Notes: generated by a model not told the origin, from the letters alone. Counted from the stretch's first letter, positions 1 through 8,534 are shown. The stretch: DNA of 18,338 nucleotides from an uncultured Duganella sp. (GCA_946482335.1 CAMLRG010000104.1:1-18338), one strand, 5' to 3'. Numbers and translations are program-made.

Positions 1-503
1 ACCTGCATTTCGCGCTGGCCCTGGTCGCCGGCATAGCTGGCGCCGGTGGCGGTGCGGGTGAAGGGGCGGATGTCGCTCTTGTAGCCGGAGAACAGGTAGG
101 CGCCGGTGCCATCGGTGGCATTGGCCTGGCCCAGCAAGTCTTCCAGCCGGCCTTCCAGTTCCTTGGCGAGCGCTTCGCGGTCGGCCAGGGTGAAGCCGGG
201 GTTGCCGGCGGCAACGATCTTGCTCTTGACTTCCTGCAGCAAGTCGTCGGTGCTGGTCAGGGTGCTGTCCACCAGCGACAGGGAAGCCCTGGCATTGCTG
301 CGGTTGGTGACGAATTGGGTGTTCAATTCCTTGGACTGCGACACTTCCAGCGCGCGCGCCGAGGCCACCGGGTCGTCCGACGGGGTCAGCACACGGCGCA
401 TGGTCGATAGCTGGTTCTGCGTCTTCTGCATTTGCGCTTGCAGGTTGTTCAGCTGGCTGACGCCGTTTTCATACATCGTCCGGGTGGCAATTCGCAAGAC
501 CAT
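1..503 (-). CDS. flgL: Flagellar hook-associated protein 3 FlgL (partial, N-terminal part)
   Basis: FlgL forms the second junction ring between hook and flagellin filament. About 167 residues are visible and the rest lies beyond the left edge. The product starts MVLRIATRTMYENGVSQLNN, the flagellin-like N-terminal helix that polymerises in the D0/D1 core, followed by the conserved stretch TMRRVLTPSDDPVASA at about residues 38-53. A GAAGGA ribosome-binding site lies about 8 nt before the ATG at 503. Only 20-odd bases separate it from the flgK stop, so the two genes are almost certainly co-transcribed from the sigma-28 promoter in front of flgK. FlgL is exported by the flagellar type III system with FlgN as its likely chaperone. 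Identity rests on the N-terminal sequence and the flgK-flgL order; the C-terminus was not seen. Confidence 0.95.
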   Translation of the reverse strand, partial: MVLRIATRTMYENGVSQLNNLQAQMQKTQNQLSTMRRVLTPSDDPVASARALEVSQSKELNTQFVTNRSNARASLSLVDSTLTSTDDLLQEVKSKIVAAGNPGFTLADREALAKELEGRLEDLLGQANATDGTGAYLFSGYKSDIRPFTRTATGASYAGDQGQREMQ

Positions 504-524
504 GATGCTTTTCCTTCAAATATT

Positions 525-2474
525 TCAGTTGCCCAGCGATAGCAGGACATCAAACAGTTCACTGGCCACCTGCATCACCTTGCCGGACGCCTGGTAGGCT
601 TGCTGGTAGCGCAGCAGGTTGGAAGCTTCCTCGTCCAGGTTGACGCCGGACACGGAATCGCGTGCGGCCTGGGCTTGCATTACGGTGGTATCGGCTGCCG
701 CGCCGGCGATCTGCACTTCGCGCGTCTTGTTGCCGACGAAGTTGACCATTTGCGCGTAGCCGGCCTGGAACGTGGCATGGCCGTCGTCCAGGATATTCTT
801 GGTTTGCAGCCCTGCCAGCAGCACGCCATTGCGCGCATCGCCCACGCCGCTGCCGGGGGTGATCCTGAAGGTGTCGCCATTGGCCGGGTTGCCGGTGATT
901 TCAAACTCGATGCCTTTGAATTCGTACTTGGCGCCGGCCGTGTAGGTCACCGCCGCCGGCGGCGTGATCGTGGTGGTGGTGCCGTTGACGGTGACGTTCA
1001 CCGGGCCGGTGAAACCGGCGAGGCTGTTGGTGGCGCTGTTGTAGGTCAGCGTCAAAGGCGTCGCCGGCTGGTTGGCCGGCAGCAGGAAGTTGGCGTTGAC
1101 CGAGCCGGCGCTGATCTTGCCGGTGCCGGTATTGGTGGTCGGCACCGAGGTGCTGATCGGGGCGGCCAGCGCGATCTTGTTCTTGTCCTTCAATTCCACG
1201 GCGAAGTCGCGCGCGGCATTGTAGGTCGGGCGCACCAGGAAGTGGTCGGGGCCGGTCGTGGTACCGGTAATCGAGAAGGCAACGCCATCGATGACCTGCG
1301 GCTGGGTCTGCGGATAGGGCGCAATCGTCGTGGTGGCGCCATCGCTGGCGCGGGTCACGATGAAGTCGGTGCCGTTGAAGTTGATGTCGTAATCGGAGGT
1401 GGTCAGCTTGGCGGCATCGACCACCACGGCATCGATGGTCACCGTGCTGCTGGGCGAATTGCGGTTGTCGTAGCCGACGTAGGCGTGGATGTCCTTGAAG
1501 AAGTTGCCACCCAGGTTGCCTTCCAGGTCGATGCCCAGCTTGTGCTGGTCGTTGAAGGCATCGGTCAGGCCGGCCGCTACCTTGCCGAGGTTGGCTTGCG
1601 CCACGTCCAGGCCGCTGTTGCGGAAATCGATCAGGCCGCCCAGGTGGCCGCCGGTCAGCACGCTGTCGGGCAGCGGCGAGAAATTGCCGGTGGTCTGGTA
1701 GCCGACCACGATGCGCTCGGGGTCGAAGGGCGACGCCTGGGTGGCCAATTCCTGGCTGCGGTTGCCGATCACCAGGGGCTGGCCTGTGCCGAACGATACC
1801 GTGAGCATATTGTTATCGGCCGGCATGACAGTGACCTTGATCTGCTTGTTCAGCTCGGCAATCAGGGCGTCGCGCTGGTCCATCAAATCGTTGGGCAGGG
1901 CCGATGGGTCGACCGACAGGCCGGCGATCGTGTTGTTCAGCTCGGCGATCCGGCGCGCGTAGGAATTGATTTCGGTGACGCTGGCGGCAACGCCGGTGTT
2001 GACACCTTCCTGCAATTCCTTCAGGCGGCTGGAAATGCCGTTGAAGCGCGAGGCCAGCGATTCGGCGGCCGACAGCATGGCTTGGCGCGCCGCGGTCGAT
2101 TGCGGGTTCGAGTTGGCATTCTGGATGCCGCTGAAGAAGCCTTGCAGGGCCGGCGACAGGCCGACCGTGGTGTCGGCCAGCAGGTTGTCGATCTGGCTGA
2201 CCTGGTTGAAATAGGTGTCGAGATGGGCCTGGTTGGTCTGGGCGCCGAGCAGCTGGCGGTTCAGGAAATCGTCGTAGATGCGCTTGACCTGGGCGACTTC
2301 GGTGCCGGTGCCGATGAAGCCTTCGCCGGTCCGGATCGGCGGGGTGGTGCCTTGCACCACGACCTGGCGGTTGTAGCCGGCGACGTTGGCGTTGGTAATG
2401 TTGTGCCCAGTGGTGGCCAGGCCCGTCTGGGCAGCCAACAAACCACTTTTACCGATGCTGAGGAGGCTGGACAT
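525..2474 (-). CDS. flgK: Flagellar hook-associated protein 1 FlgK
   Basis: FlgK (649 aa) is the first hook-filament junction protein, placed on the distal hook end after export. The N-terminus MSSLLSIGKSGLLAAQTGLA and the nearby NITNANVAGYNRQ are the rod/hook/HAP N-terminal domain (about residues 5-40). The last ~38 residues, beginning NLDEEASNLLRYQQAYQASG, are the matching C-terminal helix; the two pair as the D0 coiled coil. The middle (about 330-590) is Thr/Asn/Gly-rich beta structure, making the protein longer than the ~550 aa of enteric FlgK, which is common in betaproteobacteria. The ATG is preceded by GAAGG at 12 nt, a slightly long spacing. A near-consensus sigma-28 promoter lies 31 nt upstream of the start codon, so this is a late (class III) gene. 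It is co-directional with flgL. Confidence 0.98.
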   Translation of the reverse strand: MSSLLSIGKSGLLAAQTGLATTGHNITNANVAGYNRQVVVQGTTPPIRTGEGFIGTGTEVAQVKRIYDDFLNRQLLGAQTNQAHLDTYFNQVSQIDNLLADTTVGLSPALQGFFSGIQNANSNPQSTAARQAMLSAAESLASRFNGISSRLKELQEGVNTGVAASVTEINSYARRIAELNNTIAGLSVDPSALPNDLMDQRDALIAELNKQIKVTVMPADNNMLTVSFGTGQPLVIGNRSQELATQASPFDPERIVVGYQTTGNFSPLPDSVLTGGHLGGLIDFRNSGLDVAQANLGKVAAGLTDAFNDQHKLGIDLEGNLGGNFFKDIHAYVGYDNRNSPSSTVTIDAVVVDAAKLTTSDYDINFNGTDFIVTRASDGATTTIAPYPQTQPQVIDGVAFSITGTTTGPDHFLVRPTYNAARDFAVELKDKNKIALAAPISTSVPTTNTGTGKISAGSVNANFLLPANQPATPLTLTYNSATNSLAGFTGPVNVTVNGTTTTITPPAAVTYTAGAKYEFKGIEFEITGNPANGDTFRITPGSGVGDARNGVLLAGLQTKNILDDGHATFQAGYAQMVNFVGNKTREVQIAGAAADTTVMQAQAARDSVSGVNLDEEASNLLRYQQAYQASGKVMQVASELFDVLLSLGN

Positions 2475-2504
2475 TGTGTTAATTAACCTTCGCTAGTTAT
2501 GTCG

Positions 2505-2531
2505 TTTACGGCTGTTTGGGTCAAAACTTAA
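2505..2531 (-). promoter_or_regulatory. Sigma-28 (FliA) promoter of flgKL
   Basis: On the minus strand the sequence reads TTAAGTTT, exactly 11 nt, then GCCGTAAA. The classical FliA consensus is TAAAGTTT-N11-GCCGATAA. The -35 box (2524-2531) matches 7 of 8 and the -10 box (2505-2512) 6 of 8 including the invariant GCCG, with ideal spacing. It lies between the palindromic repeat behind flgJ and the flgK start codon, and the sigma factor itself (fliA) is encoded in this window. Confidence 0.85.
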
Positions 2532-2546
2532 ACTGGCGGAACCGGC

Positions 2547-2601
2547 AAAACCGGCAAACCGGTGTCTGACCCTTGGGGTCAGACACCCGCCTTGCCGGTT
2601 T
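2547..2601. repeat. Palindromic intergenic element, copy 1 (behind flgJ)
   Basis: An imperfect palindrome with outer arm AAACCGGCAAACCGG and perfect inner stem GTGTCTGACCC / GGGTCAGACAC (2562-2586) around a TTG loop, closed by a right arm ending TTGCCGGTTT. It begins 16 nt after the flgJ stop and ends just upstream of the flgKL -35 box. In this copy the arm base that is T in the other copies is C on the left, with the matching G on the right, so pairing is preserved. It probably ends or attenuates flgGHIJ transcripts before the class III promoter, although the flgJ-side strand has no long T-run. Confidence 0.85.
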
Positions 2602-2616
2602 ACCCTCCTCAACTCA

Positions 2617-3513
2617 CTATGCCAGCGTGCGTTTGATAATTCCTGCCAGTTTGGTGGCGTAATTCGGGTCGGTGGCATAGCCTGCGCGCTGCAGGTTGCG
2701 GGCGAAGCCGGCGGCGTCGGTGCTGGTGGCGGCGGCCAGCGCTTTTTCGTAGCGCGGGTTGCTGGTCAGCAGGCGGGCGTAATCCTTGAAACTGTCGGCA
2801 TAGCTGTCGTAGGCGCGGAATTTCTCGACGCGCACTTGCGGCTTGCCGTTCACGTATTCGGTTGTGGCCGTTTCGACAACGCGGCCTTTCCAGTCGGGGC
2901 CGGCCTTGATGCCGAACAGGTTGTGGCTGTTGCTGCCATCGCGGCCCTTGATTTCGCGGCGGCCCCAGCCCGACTCCAGCGCGGCCTGGCCCAGCATGAA
3001 CTTGGCCGGGATGCCGGAAGCGCGGCTGGCTTCTTCCGCGTGGCTGGCCAGCTTGTCCTGGAAGGCGCGCACGTGGGCATGTTTCGAGGTGCTGGCCGGG
3101 ATGGCCGTGCCGCCGCCGCTGGCTTCGATCGAGCGTTGCAGGCGGGCCTGGTCCAGCAGGGCGCGCGCCATCGGGTCGGCCGCCGCGCCTTCCTGCGCGG
3201 GCAAGGTTTTCGACAGCTGGCGCGTCAGCAGGTCGGCCAGGCCCATGCCCTTCCTGGCGATGTCCTGGCTGGTTTGCTGGTCGAGCATGGTGGTGAACAT
3301 CTTGGTTTGCTGGTTGTCGAACAAACCATCTTGCGGCGTGGCGTCGCGCATGCTCTTCATCATCATGTTGACGAACATGGCTTCGAATTGGGTGGCCGCC
3401 GTCTTCAGCGCTTCGGGCGATCCGGCACGCGCCGACTGGCGCAGCTCGGCCATGCCCTTGGTGTCGATGGCAAGGTTGCTGCTGAGGTCGGTGGGTGTGG
3501 TGCGTGGGATCAT
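2617..3513 (-). CDS. flgJ: Flagellar rod assembly protein / peptidoglycan hydrolase FlgJ
   Basis: FlgJ (298 aa) is a two-domain periplasmic protein that caps the growing rod and cuts peptidoglycan so the rod can pass. The N-terminal rod-binding domain covers about residues 36-100, with the typical TQFEAMFVNMMMKSMRDA run. A variable linker follows (about 101-145), then a glucosaminidase-type domain (about 146-298). The motif ALESGWG carries the presumed catalytic Glu180, followed by SHNLFGIKAG and the C-terminal GYATDPNYA. There is no signal peptide, as expected for export through the flagellar secretion system. A GAGG ribosome-binding site 9 nt before the ATG overlaps the flgI stop region, with 10 nt between the genes. 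The full dual-domain length is the beta/gammaproteobacterial form. Confidence 0.97.
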   Translation of the reverse strand: MIPRTTPTDLSSNLAIDTKGMAELRQSARAGSPEALKTAATQFEAMFVNMMMKSMRDATPQDGLFDNQQTKMFTTMLDQQTSQDIARKGMGLADLLTRQLSKTLPAQEGAAADPMARALLDQARLQRSIEASGGGTAIPASTSKHAHVRAFQDKLASHAEEASRASGIPAKFMLGQAALESGWGRREIKGRDGSNSHNLFGIKAGPDWKGRVVETATTEYVNGKPQVRVEKFRAYDSYADSFKDYARLLTSNPRYEKALAAATSTDAAGFARNLQRAGYATDPNYATKLAGIIKRTLA

Positions 3514-3523
3514 GGCGGGAACC

Positions 3524-4630
3524 TCAAATGATTTCCAGCTCGGCGCGCAGCGAACCGGCTGCTTTCATCGCCTGCAGAATGGCCAGCAAGTCTTGCGGCG
3601 AGGCGCCGATGGCGTTCAGGGCCTTCACCACTTCGGCCAGCGAAGCGCCGCCCTTCAGGTTGATGACCTTGCCGGCATCTTTCTTGATGTCGACAGCGCC
3701 CTGCTGGGCGACGACGGTCTGGCCACCGCTGAGCGCGTTGGGCTGGCTGACCTGGGTGTCGGCACTTACCGATATTGACAGGTTGCCGTGCGAAATGGCG
3801 CACGTCTCAAGGGTAACTTCCTGGTTCATCACCACCGAGCCGGTGCGGGCATTCATGATGACCTTGGCGGCCTGGCGCGCCGGGCGCACATCCATGCTCT
3901 CCAGGTCGCCGATGAAGGCCACCCGCGCATCGCTGGACGATGGCGCGGTGACGCGGATGGTGCGGCCATCCTGGGCGTAGGCGACGCCGGCGCCGTACTT
4001 GTCGTTGATGGCATTCACCACGCGGCTGGCGGTGGCAAAGTCGGTATTGTTCAATTCGAGGCGGATCTGGCTGCCGTCGCCCAGCGTGGTGGGCACGGCG
4101 CGCTCCACCGTGGCGCCGCCGGAAATGCGGCCCACCGACAGGTGGTTGACGACCACGGCCGCTCCGCCGCCCGGCGCCTGCGCACCGACACCGCCGACCA
4201 GCACATTGCCCTGCGCCATGCCGTACACCTGGCCATCGGCGCCTTTCAGCGGCGTCATCAGCAGCGTGCCGCCGCGCAGCGATTTGGCATTGCCCATGGA
4301 CGAGACGGTGACGTCGATCTGCTGGCCCGGCTGCGCGAAGGCCGGCAGGCTGGCGGTGACCATCACGGCCGCCACGTTCTTCAATTGCAGCGTGGAACCG
4401 GCCGGCAGCGCCACGCCCATCTGCTGCAGCATCGACGCCACCGATTGCACGGTGAACGGGGTTTGCGTGGTCTGGTCGCCGGAACCGTCGAGGCCGACCA
4501 CCAGGCCGTAACCCATCAACTGGTTCTGGCGCACGCCGGCGATGCTGGCCAGGTCTTTCAGGCGTTCAGCCTGCACGGCTGGTGCCAGCAGCAGGGCTGC
4601 GCACAGGGTCAGGAGCTTGAAAGTCTTCAT
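3524..4630 (-). CDS. flgI: Flagellar P-ring protein FlgI
   Basis: FlgI (368 aa) forms the periplasmic P ring, the bushing around the rod at the peptidoglycan layer. It begins with a Sec signal peptide (MKTFKLLTLCAALLLAPAVQA, likely cut after Ala21). The mature protein opens ERLKDLASIAGVRQNQLMGY and continues GLVVGLDGSGDQT, the signature start of the family. The length is typical and the C-terminal part (SLAEVVKALNAIGASPQDLLAIL) is also family-standard. It starts 2 nt after flgH and is followed by flgJ after 10 nt, so H-I-J are translated from one message. FlgA, encoded divergently at 12700, is its assembly chaperone. Confidence 0.98.
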   Translation of the reverse strand: MKTFKLLTLCAALLLAPAVQAERLKDLASIAGVRQNQLMGYGLVVGLDGSGDQTTQTPFTVQSVASMLQQMGVALPAGSTLQLKNVAAVMVTASLPAFAQPGQQIDVTVSSMGNAKSLRGGTLLMTPLKGADGQVYGMAQGNVLVGGVGAQAPGGGAAVVVNHLSVGRISGGATVERAVPTTLGDGSQIRLELNNTDFATASRVVNAINDKYGAGVAYAQDGRTIRVTAPSSSDARVAFIGDLESMDVRPARQAAKVIMNARTGSVVMNQEVTLETCAISHGNLSISVSADTQVSQPNALSGGQTVVAQQGAVDIKKDAGKVINLKGGASLAEVVKALNAIGASPQDLLAILQAMKAAGSLRAELEII

Positions 4631-4632
4631 GG

Positions 4633-5292
4633 TCAGAATGGCAGCAGGCTGAGGAAGAAACGCGACAGCATCGACTGCACTTCGGCGCGGTCGATATTGC
4701 TCTGGGTACGGTATTCGACGCGGGCGTCGGCGATCGCGGTCGAGGCCACGGTATTGCCGTTGGCGATGCTGTCGGGATTGACCATGCCGGAAATGCGGAT
4801 GAACTCGGTGGCCTTGTTCAAGCCCACCTGTTTTTCGCCGGCGATGACCAGGTTCCCGTTCGGCAGCACTTCCACCACGGTGGCGCCGATGGTGCCGCGG
4901 AAGGTGTTGCTGAGCGACTGCGCATCGGCATCGGAAAACTTGTTGTCGGCGCTGGTGGCCAGCTGGGCGCCCAGCCTGTTCTGCAGCACGCCCGGCACGC
5001 CGAAGTTGACGCTGCCGGTCTTGCTGCCGGAACTGGCGCCGTTCTTGACGGCCGAGGTGCTTTCCGTGATGACGACGTTGATCACGTCGCCCACGTGGCG
5101 CGCGCGGCGGTCTTCGAAGGCCGGACGGTAGGTATTGGTCTGGTAGATCGCGCCATTGTTCTGCGCTACCGGCGGGTATTGCGGCGGCAGCGGGCGCGCC
5201 GTGGTCGGGCCGTTGACGATCGACGAAGGCGCGCTGGCGCAGGCGGACAGCAGCAGCGCAGCAGCGGTAATGGCGGCAAGGCGGAATCGCAT
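4633..5292 (-). CDS. flgH: Flagellar L-ring lipoprotein FlgH
   Basis: FlgH (219 aa) is the outer-membrane lipoprotein that forms the L ring. A signal peptide with lipobox LSAC places the lipidated cysteine at residue 18. The conserved NGAIYQTNTYRPAFEDRRAR and VGDVINVVITESTSA segments follow, and the C-terminus ends FRISGMVNPDSI-like beta structure and SRFFLSLLPF (approximately residues 165-219). Its presence shows the organism has an outer membrane. The gene lies 15 nt after flgG and 2 nt before flgI. Confidence 0.98.
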   Translation of the reverse strand: MRFRLAAITAAALLLSACASAPSSIVNGPTTARPLPPQYPPVAQNNGAIYQTNTYRPAFEDRRARHVGDVINVVITESTSAVKNGASSGSKTGSVNFGVPGVLQNRLGAQLATSADNKFSDADAQSLSNTFRGTIGATVVEVLPNGNLVIAGEKQVGLNKATEFIRISGMVNPDSIANGNTVASTAIADARVEYRTQSNIDRAEVQSMLSRFFLSLLPF

Positions 5293-5307
5293 GGCAGGCT
5301 CGCTCGA

Positions 5308-6090
5308 TTACAGCTGCGACAGGCGCTGCAGCATCTGGTCCGACGTGGTGATGGCCTTCGAATTGATTTCGTAGGCACGCTGGGTCTGGATCATGTTCAC
5401 CATTTCCTCGACCACGTTGACGTTGGAGGTTTCCACATAGCCCTGCAGGATCACGCCGGTGCCGTTGGTGCCGGGCTGGTTGGCGGTGGCCGCGCCGGAA
5501 GCGCCGGTTTCCACGTACAGGTTCTCGCCCTTCGATTCCAGGCCGGTCGGGTTGATAAAGGTGGCCAGCTGGATATTGCCGATCTGCTGCGGCGCGGTCT
5601 GGCCCGGCAGCGTCACCGACACGGTGCCGTCGCGGCCCACCGTCACGCTTTGCGCATTGATCGGGATGGTGATGGCCGGCTGCAGAACGTAGCCGCTGGA
5701 TGTCACCATCTGGCCATTGTTATCGCGCTGGAAGGAGCCGTCGCGGGTATAGGCCGTGGTGCCGTCCGGCAGCAGCACCTGGAAGAAGCCATTGCCGTTG
5801 ACCATCAAGTCCTTGTCGTTGCCGGTCGCCTGCGGGTTGCCCTGCGTGTGGATGCGCTCGATCGACACCGGGCGCACGCCGGTGCCGAGCTGCATGCCCG
5901 ACGGCAGCTGGGTTTGCTGCGACGAGGCCGCGCCCGGCTGGCGGATATTCTGGTAGAGCAAGTCTTCGAAGACCGCGCGCGACTTCTTGAAGCCATTGGT
6001 TTGCACATTCGCCAGATTATTGGACACCACGTCCATCTGGGTCTGCTGCGCCTCCATGCCAGTCTTGGCAATCCACAGTGATCGAATCAT
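5308..6090 (-). CDS. flgG: Flagellar distal rod protein FlgG
   Basis: FlgG (260 aa) builds the distal rod, the rigid shaft through the P and L rings. The N-terminal rod motif is [20 protein letters not shown] with [13 protein letters not shown]. Residues about 40-65 ([15 protein letters not shown] onward) contain the FlgG-specific insertion that stiffens the distal rod and separates it from FlgF and FlgE. The C-terminus ([20 protein letters not shown]) is the paired D0 helix. An AAGGGG ribosome-binding site sits 7 nt before the ATG. It would normally follow flgF directly; here a GGDEF-EAL gene lies between, 56 nt upstream. Confidence 0.98.
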   Translation of the reverse strand: MIRSLWIAKTGMEAQQTQMDVVSNNLANVQTNGFKKSRAVFEDLLYQNIRQPGAASSQQTQLPSGMQLGTGVRPVSIERIHTQGNPQATGNDKDLMVNGNGFFQVLLPDGTTAYTRDGSFQRDNNGQMVTSSGYVLQPAITIPINAQSVTVGRDGTVSVTLPGQTAPQQIGNIQLATFINPTGLESKGENLYVETGASGAATANQPGTNGTGVILQGYVETSNVNVVEEMVNMIQTQRAYEINSKAITTSDQMLQRLSQL

Positions 6091-6146
6091 TTGCCTGCCC
6101 CTTAAAAAAGCGGTATTCCAATGCAGGCATTATCCCGTGGCGAAGG

Positions 6147-8534
6147 TCAACTCAAAGCACCGATCTGCCCCGTTTTCCCCCCTCTATTCGCAAGGAGGGG
6201 GGCCGGCCCTTGGGCCTGCCCCCGGATTACCGGTTTCAGCGGCTGCGGCCGGCCAATCGCATACCCCTGGGCAAAATCCACCCCCATCGCCCGCAGGCAG
6301 TCCAGCAACGCCTCGCTTTCTACAAACTCCGCGATGGTCTGCTTGCCCATCACATGCGCGATCTGGTTAATCGACTGCACCATGGCCCGCTCGGTCGGGC
6401 TATGCAGGATCCCGCGCACAAAGCTGCCATCGATCTTCACGTAATCGACCGGCAAATGTTTCAAATATGCAAACGACGACATGCCGGCGCCGAAATCGTC
6501 CAGTGCGAAGCGTGCCCCCTGCGCCTGCAAATCCTGGATCAGGGCAGCCGCCTGCGCCAGGTTGGCGACGGCCGCGGTTTCCGTGATCTCGAAGCACACG
6601 TTTTCCAGCGCCACCCCACTGGCGCGCTGCTGCTCCAGCAAGTATTCCTTCAAACCCTCGTCGCATACCGAAGCGCCGGACAGGTTAATGGCCCAGTTGG
6701 TGCCGGGCGGCTGCTGGGCCAGCGCGGCAAAGGCATGGCGGATCACCCAGCGGTCCAGCAGCGGCATCAAGTCATAGCGTTCGGCGGCGGGGATGAAAGC
6801 CATCGGCGGCACCAGGCCGCCCTGCTCGTCCAGCATGCGCAGCAGCACTTCGGCATGTGCCTGCCCGCCGGCCCGCAGCGGGGCGATGGTTTGCAGGTGC
6901 AGGCAGAAGCGGTCGTTTTCGAGCGCGGCGCGGATGCGCGACACGGCTTCCATTTCGGTCTGGCGCACCGACAGCTCGGCATCGTCCTCGCTGAACAGGT
7001 GGATGCGGTTGCGGCCCTTTTCCTTCGCCATGTAGCAGGCGGCATCGGCCGACTTCATCACTTCCTTCAGGCTGCTGTTGCTGCCATCGAGCAGCACCAC
7101 GCCGATGCTGACGCCGATGCGGTAGCTGCGCACACCCCAGGCGAAGTGCAGGTCCACGATGGTCTTGCGCACCTTTTCCGCCACGCGCAGGGCGTCGCCG
7201 TGGCTGCACTGGGTCAGCATGATGCCGAATTCGTCACCGCCCAGGCGGCCGACGATATCGCGCTCGCGCAGCGTGGCTTGCAGCAGTTGGCTGACTTGCC
7301 GTATCAACTCGTCACCCGCCGCGTGGCCGCTGGTGTCGTTGATGATCTTGAAGCGGTCCAGGTCGAGGTAGAGCACCGCATGTTCGCCGCCGCGCCCCTG
7401 CCGCAGCGACGCCAGCAGTTCGCAAAGGCGGCGCTCGAACTCGCGGCGGTTCAGGATATCGGTCAGTTCGTCGTGGGTGGCCTGGTAGGTCAGTTGCGCC
7501 GCGTGGCGCCGCGCTTCGCTCGAATCGTGCAGCACGATGACCTGGCCGATGGCGGTGCCGTCCGGCGCGTGGATGGGCGCCACCGAACGCTCGACCGCCA
7601 CCTGGACGCCGGTCGCCGCCACCACGTGCAGCGCGCCCGGTTCGCCTTCCAGCCGGCACACTTCGGCCAGCGGACGCCCCAGCATGACGCGGCCCGGCAA
7701 GCCCAGCATCTTTTCGGCGTTGCGGTTGCAGAAGCTGACGCGCTGGTCGCGGTCGGTGGTGATCACGGCGTCCGCGATCGAGGCCAGCGTCACCTGCACC
7801 AATTCCTTCTCGGCGAAGGCTTCCGCCTCGCTTTGCCGCAGCTGCTGCAGCAAGCGCTCACGGCGCGCGAAGGAGCGGCGTAGGTAGCTGTGGCCGCTCC
7901 ACGCCAACAGCACGGCGGCCAGCAGCAGCACGGCCAGCAACACGTTCGACACCTGGCGCGCGGCATCGTTGATGGCGGCCGCGAAGCCCAGGGCGAGCGG
8001 GGTCAGGCGGCGGTCGAGTTCCTGGATTTCCAACAGCACGACGGGGGCGCTGCGCGCAGTGGGCGACATGGCGTGGACGTCCTGGCCAAGGTCGCGCAGG
8101 CGCAGCAAGTGTTCGTCGCTGTGCTCCCAATAGCGGATGGCGCGCGCCATCAGGTACATGTCCTTGAAATTGCGGTAGAGCCAGACCATGCCGCGGATAT
8201 CCTCCTCCGCGTTGCGGCCGCCAAGGAAACCTTCGCGCACCACGTCCCAGTCCATTTCCTCCTTGTCCATCTCGCGCCGCGCGCGCAGGTCGGACAAGGG
8301 CACGGCCAGCTCGGACAGGAATTGGCGGTAATCCTGTTCGTCCGCCGTGACGAGATAGCGCTGCAGCGAGGCGATGGCCGCCTTCTGGCCTTTGGACCAA
8401 TGGCTCTCCCCGCCCACGTAGGCGCGCAAGGTCGCCATGATGGACAGGTTGAAGACCGCCACCAGGGTCAGCGCCGCCACCGCCAGGGCGAACGGCAAGA
8501 CCACGGCGGCATATCGTTCCTCGGGAGGAGCCAT
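6147..8534 (-). CDS. Membrane-bound PAS-GGDEF-EAL protein (c-di-GMP synthesis/degradation)
   Basis: This 795-aa protein probably makes and/or degrades cyclic-di-GMP. A transmembrane helix (about residues 10-34), a periplasmic helical sensor region (about 35-195) and a second helix (about 196-215) precede a PAS domain (about 243-340). The GGDEF domain has intact GGDEF at 432-436 and an inhibitory RxxD site, RERD at 423-426. The EAL domain has EVL in place of EAL at 562-564, but keeps NLS (617-619), EITET (649-653), DDFG (679-682), KID (700-702) and QGY (756-758), so it looks active. The ATG at 8534 is forced by an in-frame stop two codons upstream; no clear ribosome-binding site precedes it. 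It interrupts the usual flgF-flgG order. The last ~29 residues lie outside the EAL fold and are partly encoded by a repeat-like element. The specific gene name is not recognised. Confidence 0.9.
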   Translation of the reverse strand: MAPPEERYAAVVLPFALAVAALTLVAVFNLSIMATLRAYVGGESHWSKGQKAAIASLQRYLVTADEQDYRQFLSELAVPLSDLRARREMDKEEMDWDVVREGFLGGRNAEEDIRGMVWLYRNFKDMYLMARAIRYWEHSDEHLLRLRDLGQDVHAMSPTARSAPVVLLEIQELDRRLTPLALGFAAAINDAARQVSNVLLAVLLLAAVLLAWSGHSYLRRSFARRERLLQQLRQSEAEAFAEKELVQVTLASIADAVITTDRDQRVSFCNRNAEKMLGLPGRVMLGRPLAEVCRLEGEPGALHVVAATGVQVAVERSVAPIHAPDGTAIGQVIVLHDSSEARRHAAQLTYQATHDELTDILNRREFERRLCELLASLRQGRGGEHAVLYLDLDRFKIINDTSGHAAGDELIRQVSQLLQATLRERDIVGRLGGDEFGIMLTQCSHGDALRVAEKVRKTIVDLHFAWGVRSYRIGVSIGVVLLDGSNSSLKEVMKSADAACYMAKEKGRNRIHLFSEDDAELSVRQTEMEAVSRIRAALENDRFCLHLQTIAPLRAGGQAHAEVLLRMLDEQGGLVPPMAFIPAAERYDLMPLLDRWVIRHAFAALAQQPPGTNWAINLSGASVCDEGLKEYLLEQQRASGVALENVCFEITETAAVANLAQAAALIQDLQAQGARFALDDFGAGMSSFAYLKHLPVDYVKIDGSFVRGILHSPTERAMVQSINQIAHVMGKQTIAEFVESEALLDCLRAMGVDFAQGYAIGRPQPLKPVIRGQAQGPAPLLANRGGKTGQIGALS
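6177..6236 (-). repeat. Repeat-like arm plus two hairpins inside the GGDEF-EAL gene end (candidate sixth copy)
   Basis: On the minus strand, AAACCGGTAATCCGG (6222-6236) matches the intergenic element arm AAACCGGTAAACCGG at 14 of 15 bases. As in those elements it runs straight into a hairpin: GGGGGC-x-GGCCC paired across a 2-nt loop at 6198-6223, with one mismatch. A second perfect 8-bp stem, CCCCCCTC / GAGGGGGG, spans 6177-6202 with a 10-nt loop and shares bases with the first. All of it is in-frame coding sequence for the C-terminal tail of the GGDEF-EAL protein. No right-hand arm is seen. Confidence 0.5.

Noticed and set aside
600..2486. Long plus-strand open frame opposite flgK
   Set aside because: Translation is Gly/Arg/Val/His-rich with no recognisable domain; it is the high-GC antisense shadow of flgK.
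6078..7883. Long plus-strand open frame opposite the GGDEF-EAL gene and the flgG leader
   Set aside because: His/Gln/Arg-rich composition with no domain; it mirrors the codon pattern of the real gene on the other strand.
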